Assembly (NCBI RefSeq): GCF_900106775.1
Contig: NZ_FNNQ01000030.1
Location: 1 to 6,124 of the forward strand
Length of the DNA stretch: 6,124 nt
Origin: Marininema mesophilum
GTDB lineage: Bacteria; Bacillota; Bacilli; Thermoactinomycetales; DSM-45169
Direction: 5' to 3'
Shown: piece by piece, positions 1 to 5,315 of the stretch
Position numbering within the stretch: the stretch's first letter is position 1
Layout: each line of letters begins with the position of its first letter
Program-made: the position numbers and the translations under genes
The notes under the pieces: generated by a model
The model's input: only the letters and a program-made list of their open reading frames with translations
What the model was told of the DNA's origin: nothing
The model's database searches: none

Positions 1-683
1 AAATCTTTCGGAGAGCGGCTAATCCAGTACGGTACGACAACCAAACGACCGCCATACAGCAAGGCCCCCCATAATTCCCAAACGGAAAAGTCAAACGCAT
101 ACGAATGGAAAAGCGTCCATGTATCCTGTTCATTAAACTGATACCAGGGTTCTGTAGCCTGAAAGAGTCGGATCACATTACGGTGCTCCACCATCACACC
201 CTTCGGATTTCCCGTCGAACCTGAGGTGTAGATGACATACGCCAAATTCTGAGCGGTCACTTCCACCTTAGGGGAAAGAACACTTTCTCGGGCAATACTC
301 TCTTGATCCTGATCCAGATAAATGGTTTTAACCGTCTTCTGTAACTTTTCTTGCTCTTGTAAGTGTGCTTGGGTAACGAGTATCTGGATACCAGCATCCT
401 CGACAATATATTGTAGCCGTTTCTCTGGATAAGTCGGATCAAGCGGTACATAAGCTCCCCCGGCTTTTAAGATGCCGAGTAACCCCACAACCATGTCTGG
501 GGACCGATCCACACACAACCCCACCAGTGATTCGCTTCCTACTCCCTGCTTCTGAAGGTAATGCGCCAGTTGACTGGCACGTTCGTTCAATTCACGGTAG
601 GTCAGCTGTTGATCCTCATAGACCACGGCGATGGCTTCTGGACGGCTCATGGCTTGTTCTTCAAATAGCTCATGAATCGTCAG
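1..683 (-). other. Adenylation domain, module 2, N-terminal part (A1-A4), partial
   Basis: From residue about 1545 the protein shows A1 (LTYRELN, 1571-1577), A2 (LKAGGAYVPLD, 1616-1626), A3 (TSGSTGNPKG, 1697-1706) and A4 (FDFSVWELWG, 1741-1750), then VVVPYWISRSPKD at the window edge. Only three specificity positions are visible: Asp1742 (235), Phe1743 (236) and Trp1746 (239), reading D-F-W. In the families I know this start fits threonine-type codes (DFWNIGMVHK). The remaining seven positions lie beyond the window, so threonine is a tentative call. Confidence 0.92.
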
Positions 684-3600
684 AGCTTGAGGATAGGCTA
701 CTGTCGTATCATTCCATTCCACCAACAGCTGCTGCTTTTCTTCTTCTGCCATCAGGTCCAAACTTCCCAGTGCTTTTTCTGAATGGTGGGCCACTTCATG
801 CAACCAGTTTTCAAAGTGTCTCGCCATTCTTTCAATGGTTGCCCGATCAAATAAATCCGTGTTGTACTCAAAGGCAGCCCAAAGCCCCTCCGCTTTCTCC
901 ACCATCGCTACAGTCAGATCAAATTTCGCGGTTGATACATGGTTGTCTACCAATTCCATCTTTTTACCAGGCAAGTAGGGTAGCTTCCATGACGCCGTAT
1001 CTTGTAAGGTAAAGAGCGTCTGGAAAATCGGAGAATGACTCGTACTCCGCTCCGGTTGCACCGCTTCCACTATTTTTTCGAAGGGGATATCTTGGTGCTC
1101 GTACGCCTTTAGTGCCTTTTGACGCACTTGCGCTAAGAGGTCTCGAAAGGTCGGGTTGCCGCTTACATCCGCTCGATACACGAGAGTGTTGACGAAAAAT
1201 CCAATCAGCCCCTCGATTTCTTGATGATTGCGGTTCGCAATTGGGCTCCCCACCAAGATGTCGTCTTGTCCGGTATATCGAGACAAGAATCCTTGATAGG
1301 CCGCCAGCAAGGTCATAAATAACGTGGACCCTTCCTCACGACTTACCTCTTTTAACTTTTCTACTAAGTATGGTGGGAGGAGGACTTGATGCACAGCCCC
1401 GCGATAGGTTTGTTCCACCGGACGCACCCGGTTGGTAGGCCACTGCAAGACTGGTAGTTCGCCAGATAGTTCTTCTTGCCAATATTGAAGCTGTGTATCC
1501 AGCCCCTCTTCTTCCATCCACTTCCGTTGCCACTGGGCAAAGTCCGCGTACTGGATCGGCAATGGAGGAAGTTTTTCTGCGGGGGATTCATCCAGTACGT
1601 TTTTATACAAGGTGAGCAGTTCCTCTAGGAAAACCCCCATGGACCAGCCATCTGAGATGATGTGATGCATGGTGCACAGGAACATCCACTCTTTTTCATC
1701 TATTTGAATGCATTTCGCCCGCATCAAGGGGCCCTGAGCTAGGTCAAAGGGTAGCTCCGCTTCTTCCTGAATGAGACGATGCATCTCCGCTTCTCTTTCT
1801 GCGAAGGAAAGATGCATCAGGTTGATCACCGGCAGTTCCTTGGGCATAAAAGGTGGCACCTGTTGCACCGGTTGACCATCCACTTCGTGAATGACTGTGC
1901 GTAACACTTCATGCCGCTCAATCAGTGCGTTGAGCCCCTTTTCTAGGCCTTCTATAGACCAATCCCCTTTTAATCGCCATACCCCTGGAATGTTGTAAAG
2001 GGCGCTATTGGGCGTAAACCGATCGATGAACCACAGGCGTTGCTGCGCATATGAGAGTGGAACCGGTTCCGTCCGTTCCATCGGCTTCAATGGCGGTAAC
2101 GTTGCCTTCTCCCCTTGACGCAACTCGTCCAATCGTGTCGCTAACGCCTCAACCGTGGGATAGGCAAATAGCTCCCGGATCGATAGTTCAATCTGAAACG
2201 CTTCTTGTAAGCGAGAAGCCACTTGGGTCGCTAATAACGAGTGCCCACCTAATTCAAAGAATGAGTCTTGCGCCCCGATGTTCTCAAGTCCCAGTATCGG
2301 CTCCCATACTGACACCACGAGTTCTTCCAATGGGGTTCGTGGGGCGATATACTGCCCTCCCACTTGTTTGCCGTCTGGAATCGGTAAGGCTTTTCGGTCA
2401 ATTTTCCCATTCGATGTGAGTGGGAACGCGTCCAGCACGACAAAGTAAGCAGGCACCATGTAACTGGGCAATTGATCGGATAGATGGGCTTTCCATTCCG
2501 CAACGCTTCCTTCTCCCACAACATAAGCGACTAACCGTTTATCCCCGCGATCATATTCCTGTACCATTACCACAGATTCCTGGATAGAAGAAATCTCATT
2601 TAAAGCCCCTTCGATTTCTCCGAGTTCAATCCGAAAACCACGAATCTTGACCTGATTGTCAATCCGCCCCAAAAACTCCAAGTTTCCATCCGGCAGATAC
2701 CTTACAAGATCGCCAGTTTTATAAAGTTTTTCTTCTGGATGTTCGGAGAAAGGGTGAGGGATAAACTTTTCAGCTGTCTGTTGTTCCGCATATAAATATC
2801 CATGAGCCAATCCATCCCCACCAACGTATAATTCACCAGGAATGCCCACAGGAACAGGTTGTAAATTCCTGTCCAATATATAAACAGAGGTGTTGGCAAT
2901 CGGACGCCCGATCGGGATAGACATCGACACCTCATCTGGATCGGTCATTGAATAGCTACAGGTACAAGTCGTGTTTTCTGTTGGACCATATCCATTAATG
3001 ACTCGACATCCCGGAATTGACTGCAACACTTTACGTACATGTGCAGCTGAAAGCACATCACCACCAACTAAGAGTTGCTTCACACCATGCAATGCTTTCT
3101 GATTAAAGTCTACCACTTGGTGAAATAAACTAGTGGTCAGACACATTATCGTAATACTAGAGTCTTGAATCACTTTACCTAGTTCTTCTAAGGAGAAGCT
3201 ACTCCCTGGAAATAAAACTAGTTTTCCCCCATTTAAGAGACTTCCCCAAATTTCAAAGGTAGCCGCATCAAAAGATATAGAGGCAACTTGAAGAGAGGTA
3301 TCATCTGAAGTGAAATGGATATAATCCGTTTCCTTCACTAGCCTTACTACTCCACGATGAGGAATACAAACCCCTTTTGGTTTACCAGTAGACCCCGAAG
3401 TAAACATAACATAACTAAGATGTGAAGAATTTATATGATGATTTAAGTTACAATTGTTTTCCGCTAGAATATATAATCGTTCTTCATCTAAATCAATCTT
3501 TTTAATTGAACCATTCTGAATGTGGTCGGCCACTTTATCTTTCGTTAATAATATACGGATCTGTGTATGCTCAATCATATAGGTGAGACGATCGAGGGGA

Positions 3601-5315
3601 TAAGTCGGGTCCAGTGGTACATAAGCTCCCCCGGCTTTTAAGATTCCAAGTAACCCCACAATCATATCTGGCGATCGATCCATACAAAGTCCCACCAGTG
3701 ATTCGGCTCCTACACCTTGCTTCTGAAGGTAGTGCGCCAGCTGGTTGGCACGTTCGTTTAATTTACGGTAGGTCAACTCTTGATCCTCATAGACCACGGC
3801 AATGGCTTCTGGACGGCTCATGGCTTGTTCTTCAAATAGCTCATGAACCGTCAGGGCTCGAGGATAGACTACTGTCGTGTCATTCCAATCCACCAGCAGT
3901 TGCTGCTTCTCCTCTTCTGCCATCAGGTTCAAACTTCCCAGTGTTTTGTCAGAATGATAAGCTACTTCATTTAACCAGTTTTCAAAGTGCCGCGCCATTC
4001 GCTCAATGGTTGCCCCATCAAATAAATCGGTGTTGTACTCAAAAGCAATCCAAAGCCCCTCCGCTTTCTCCTCCATCACCACGGTCAGATCAAATTTCGC
4101 GACAGATGTATGAATGTCTACAGGCTCCATAGTTTTCCCAGACAAGTCTCTTGACTTCCGTGACGCTGTATCTTGTAAGGTAAAGCTGGTCTGAAAAATC
4201 GGGGAATGACTGTTGCTACGCTCTGGCTGCACCGCTTCCACTATTTTTTCGAAGGGGATATCTTGGTGCTCGTACGCCTTTAGCGCCTTTTGCCGCACCT
4301 GGGCTAAGAGTTCTCGAAAGGTCGGGTTTCCGCTTACATCCGCTCGATACACGAGGGTGTTGACGAAAAATCCAATCAGCCCCTCGATTTCTTGATGATT
4401 GCGGTTCGCAATCGGGCTACCGACTAAGATGTCTTCTTGTCCGGTATATCGAGACAAGAATCCTTGATAGGCCGCCAGCAAGGTCATAAATAACGTGGAC
4501 CCTTCCTCACGACTAACCTCTTTTAACTTTTCTACTAAATGAAGTGGGAAGTGAACTTGATGCACAGCGCCATGATAGGTTTGTGCCACCGGACGCACCC
4601 GATTGGTAGGCCACTGCAAGACTGGTAGTTCGCCAGATAGTTCTTCTTGCCAATATTGAAGCTGTGTATCTAGCCCCTCTTCCTCTATCCACTTCCGCTG
4701 CCACTTGGCAAAGTCTGCATACTGGATCGGCAATAGAGGAAGTTCTGCTGCTTCGTCTTTATATAAGGTGAGCAGTTCCTCTAGGAAAACCCCCATGGAC
4801 CAGCCGTCTGAGATGATGTGATGCATGGTGCACAGGAACATCCACTCTTTTTCATCTACTTGAATGCATTGGGCCCGCATCAAGGGACCCTGAGCCAAGT
4901 CAAAGGGGGATTCCGCTTCTTCTTGAATGAGACGGTTCATCTCGGCTTCTCTTTCTTCGATAGACAGATCCATTAAGTGGATCACCGGCAGCTTCCTTGG
5001 CATAAAAGGTTGGATCTGTTGCACCGGCTGACCATCCACTTCACGAATGACCGTGCGTAACACTTCGTGCCGCTCAATCAGTGCGTTGAGCCCCTTTTCC
5101 AGACTTTCTATAGACCATTCCCCTCTTAATCGCCATACCCCTGGAATGTTGTAAAGGGCGCTATTGGGCGTAAACCGATCCATAAACCATAAACGTTGTT
5201 GCGCGTAAGAAAGTGGGCTGGGTTCTCTTTTTTTATTTTTGTGCAGCTGTTTCTCTAGCAGCATTCTCTTTTCCGGAGAAAGAGTGGAAAGTCTTTCTAT
5301 TAAATTATTATTCAT
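1..5315 (-). CDS. NRPS subunit, modules C-A-PCP-C-A(partial), 3' partial
   Basis: This is a large non-ribosomal peptide synthetase subunit; its first 1771 codons are visible and the frame runs off the window start. The ATG at 5315 overlaps the upstream TGA (ATGA) and follows a strong ribosome binding site, which fixes the start. Hand translation gives a leader (1-32), a C domain (about 33-465; SYAQQRLW 36-43, HHIISDGW 165-172), an A domain (about 488-978), a PCP (about 989-1062; Ser1026), a second C domain (about 1085-1522; HHIISDGW 1217-1224), and an A domain from about 1545 that ends shortly after motif A4. The C motifs are of LCL type, joining an L-configured donor to an L-amino acid. No frameshift or premature stop was found. 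Module 1 probably loads an aliphatic residue and module 2 perhaps threonine (see the A domain entries). The protein is presumably cytosolic and is co-translated with its upstream partner. The final product is unknown. Confidence 0.97.
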   Translation of the reverse strand, partial: MNNNLIERLSTLSPEKRMLLEKQLHKNKKREPSPLSYAQQRLWFMDRFTPNSALYNIPGVWRLRGEWSIESLEKGLNALIERHEVLRTVIREVDGQPVQQIQPFMPRKLPVIHLMDLSIEEREAEMNRLIQEEAESPFDLAQGPLMRAQCIQVDEKEWMFLCTMHHIISDGWSMGVFLEELLTLYKDEAAELPLLPIQYADFAKWQRKWIEEEGLDTQLQYWQEELSGELPVLQWPTNRVRPVAQTYHGAVHQVHFPLHLVEKLKEVSREEGSTLFMTLLAAYQGFLSRYTGQEDILVGSPIANRNHQEIEGLIGFFVNTLVYRADVSGNPTFRELLAQVRQKALKAYEHQDIPFEKIVEAVQPERSNSHSPIFQTSFTLQDTASRKSRDLSGKTMEPVDIHTSVAKFDLTVVMEEKAEGLWIAFEYNTDLFDGATIERMARHFENWLNEVAYHSDKTLGSLNLMAEEEKQQLLVDWNDTTVVYPRALTVHELFEEQAMSRPEAIAVVYEDQELTYRKLNERANQLAHYLQKQGVGAESLVGLCMDRSPDMIVGLLGILKAGGAYVPLDPTYPLDRLTYMIEHTQIRILLTKDKVADHIQNGSIKKIDLDEERLYILAENNCNLNHHINSSHLSYVMFTSGSTGKPKGVCIPHRGVVRLVKETDYIHFTSDDTSLQVASISFDAATFEIWGSLLNGGKLVLFPGSSFSLEELGKVIQDSSITIMCLTTSLFHQVVDFNQKALHGVKQLLVGGDVLSAAHVRKVLQSIPGCRVINGYGPTENTTCTCSYSMTDPDEVSMSIPIGRPIANTSVYILDRNLQPVPVGIPGELYVGGDGLAHGYLYAEQQTAEKFIPHPFSEHPEEKLYKTGDLVRYLPDGNLEFLGRIDNQVKIRGFRIELGEIEGALNEISSIQESVVMVQEYDRGDKRLVAYVVGEGSVAEWKAHLSDQLPSYMVPAYFVVLDAFPLTSNGKIDRKALPIPDGKQVGGQYIAPRTPLEELVVSVWEPILGLENIGAQDSFFELGGHSLLATQVASRLQEAFQIELSIRELFAYPTVEALATRLDELRQGEKATLPPLKPMERTEPVPLSYAQQRLWFIDRFTPNSALYNIPGVWRLKGDWSIEGLEKGLNALIERHEVLRTVIHEVDGQPVQQVPPFMPKELPVINLMHLSFAEREAEMHRLIQEEAELPFDLAQGPLMRAKCIQIDEKEWMFLCTMHHIISDGWSMGVFLEELLTLYKNVLDESPAEKLPPLPIQYADFAQWQRKWMEEEGLDTQLQYWQEELSGELPVLQWPTNRVRPVEQTYRGAVHQVLLPPYLVEKLKEVSREEGSTLFMTLLAAYQGFLSRYTGQDDILVGSPIANRNHQEIEGLIGFFVNTLVYRADVSGNPTFRDLLAQVRQKALKAYEHQDIPFEKIVEAVQPERSTSHSPIFQTLFTLQDTASWKLPYLPGKKMELVDNHVSTAKFDLTVAMVEKAEGLWAAFEYNTDLFDRATIERMARHFENWLHEVAHHSEKALGSLDLMAEEEKQQLLVEWNDTTVAYPQALTIHELFEEQAMSRPEAIAVVYEDQQLTYRELNERASQLAHYLQKQGVGSESLVGLCVDRSPDMVVGLLGILKAGGAYVPLDPTYPEKRLQYIVEDAGIQILVTQAHLQEQEKLQKTVKTIYLDQDQESIARESVLSPKVEVTAQNLAYVIYTSGSTGNPKGVMVEHRNVIRLFQATEPWYQFNEQDTWTLFHSYAFDFSVWELWGALLYGGRLVVVPYWISRSPKD
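427..2063 (-). repeat. Direct repeat, copy in module 2 (C domain through A2)
   Basis: This segment repeats 3598-5219 in the same orientation, at an offset of 3171 nt over most of its length and 3156 nt on the high-coordinate side of a single 15-nt indel. Blocks that I compared base by base are identical over 80 nt (1264-1343 with 4435-4514), 68 nt (1432-1499 with 4603-4670) and 52 nt (1651-1702 with 4807-4858). Hand protein alignment gives about 89% identity over roughly 530 residues. Similarity ends abruptly at about 427, just after the codons for DPTYP. Confidence 0.92.
750..2063 (-). other. Condensation domain, module 2 (LCL type)
   Basis: Residues about 1085-1522 repeat the module 1 C domain closely: C1 SYAQQRLW (1088-1095), C2 RHEVLRTVI (1134-1142), C3 HHIISDGW (1217-1224; catalytic His1218, Asp1222), C4 YADFAQWQR (1256-1264), C5 IGFFVNTLVYR (1371-1381), C6 YEHQDIPFEKIVE (1405-1417) and C7 RSTSHSPIF (1423-1431). 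It is 5 residues longer than the module 1 copy, between C3 and C4. It would condense the intermediate on the module 1 PCP with the residue loaded by module 2. No epimerase precedes it, so an L-donor is expected. Confidence 0.93.
2130..2351 (-). other. Peptidyl carrier domain, module 1
   Basis: Residues about 989-1062 (YIAPRT to VEALATRL) are a standard-length PCP. Ser1026 (codon 2238-2240) in FFELGGHSLL is the phosphopantetheine site and is intact. A linker of about 22 residues (DELRQGEKATLPPLKPMERT at its centre) leads into the module 2 C domain on the same polypeptide. Confidence 0.95.
2130..2723 (-). repeat. Paralogous segment A7-PCP, copy in module 1
   Basis: This segment aligns without any gap to 5489-6082 at a constant offset of 3359 nt (for example Tyr of A7 at 2723 and 6082, PCP Ser at 2240 and 5599). 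Nucleotide similarity is clearly visible but lower than in the C-domain repeat. The PCP part is about 80% identical in protein. Confidence 0.85.
2382..3854 (-). other. Adenylation domain, module 1; specificity code D-A-F-C-L-G-G-T-C-K
   Basis: Residues about 488-978 carry A1 (LTYRKLN, 514-520), A2 (LKAGGAYVPLD, 559-569), A3 (TSGSTGKPKG, 639-648), A4 (FDAATFEIWG, 682-691), A5 (NGYGPTENTT, 774-783), A6 (GELYVGGDGLAHGYL, 827-841), A7 (YKTGDL, 865-870), A8 (882-902), A9 (LPSYMVP, 949-955) and A10 (NGKIDRKAL) with Lys971. Residues aligned by eye to PheA positions 235, 236, 239, 278, 299, 301, 322, 330, 331 and 517 are D683, A684, F687, C725, L749, G751, G775, T783, C784 and K971. Seven of ten match the valine code DAFWIGGTFK as I recall it; the differences are W278C, I299L and F331C. 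A branched aliphatic substrate is my best guess, with low certainty. The core of this domain is AT-rich compared with its flanks. Confidence 0.93.
3598..5219 (-). repeat. Direct repeat, copy in module 1 (C domain through A2)
   Basis: This is the partner of 427-2063. It lacks 15 nt relative to the other copy near 4740-4755. Below about 3598 the two modules diverge at once: after DPTYP this copy continues LDRLTYMIEHTQIR while the other continues EKRLQYIVEDAGIQ, and similarity only returns at conserved A motifs. The high-coordinate boundary is near motif C1, shortly after the start of the protein. Confidence 0.92.
3921..5219 (-). other. Condensation domain, module 1 (LCL type)
   Basis: Residues about 33-465 hold the C motifs in order: C1 SYAQQRLW (36-43), C2 RHEVLRTVI (82-90), C3 MHHIISDGWS (164-173), C4 YADFAKWQR (199-207), C5 IGFFVNTLVYR (314-324), C6 YEHQDIPFEKIVE (348-360) and C7 RSNSHSPIF (366-374). 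The second His of HHIISDG (His166) and Asp170 are present, so it should be active. It would join the chain on the upstream subunit's PCP to the amino acid loaded by module 1. The upstream module has no epimerase and the motifs lack dual E/C or starter-C features, hence the LCL call. It is a close copy of the module 2 C domain. Confidence 0.93.
5226..5315 (-). other. N-terminal leader of the second subunit, putative acceptor docking helix
   Basis: The first 30 residues before the C domain include IERLSTLSPEKRMLLEKQL, a predicted amphipathic helix, followed by a basic run (HKNKKR). This is the usual opening of Gram-positive NRPS subunits that accept from a separate upstream protein. Its basic charge complements the acidic tail encoded directly upstream. 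The pairing is an inference from position and charge and was not modelled. Confidence 0.55.
5312..5315 (-). other. ATGA stop/start overlap between two NRPS genes
   Basis: The TGA stop of the upstream subunit (5314-5312) and the ATG start of the downstream subunit (5315-5313) share bases in the tetranucleotide ATGA. There is no intergenic space, and hence no room for a terminator or separate promoter at the junction. The two genes are therefore almost certainly in one operon. Confidence 0.95.

Noticed and set aside
527..1012. Plus-strand open frame of 161 codons
   Set aside because: It lies antisense to the module 2 NRPS frame, shows no known motif, and has a sister at 3614-4132 only because the coding strand below is duplicated.
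2051..2419. Plus-strand frame of 122 codons over the module 1 PCP
   Set aside because: It is antisense to intact PCP and A10 coding sequence, with low-complexity Pro/Ser/Leu composition and no domain; a shadow.
2249..2935. Minus-strand frames of 77-91 codons in another phase (2249-2524 and 2702-2935)
   Set aside because: They overlap the continuous NRPS frame in a different phase and have no recognisable content.
3421..3480. AT-rich stretch as an internal promoter
   Set aside because: It is within intact A-domain codons (linker before A3), and no gene starts downstream on either strand. I saw no convincing -35/-10 pair tied to a start.
3614..4132. Plus-strand open frame of 172 codons similar to the one at 527-1012
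   Set aside because: The similarity comes from the C/A repeat on the minus strand. The NRPS frame through the same bases is complete with ordered motifs, so this is a shadow and not a gene family.
1..5315. Frameshift or pseudogene in the large NRPS frame
   Set aside because: Codon-by-codon translation from ATG 5315 to base 3 gave no stop, and every expected C, A and PCP motif appears in order and intact.
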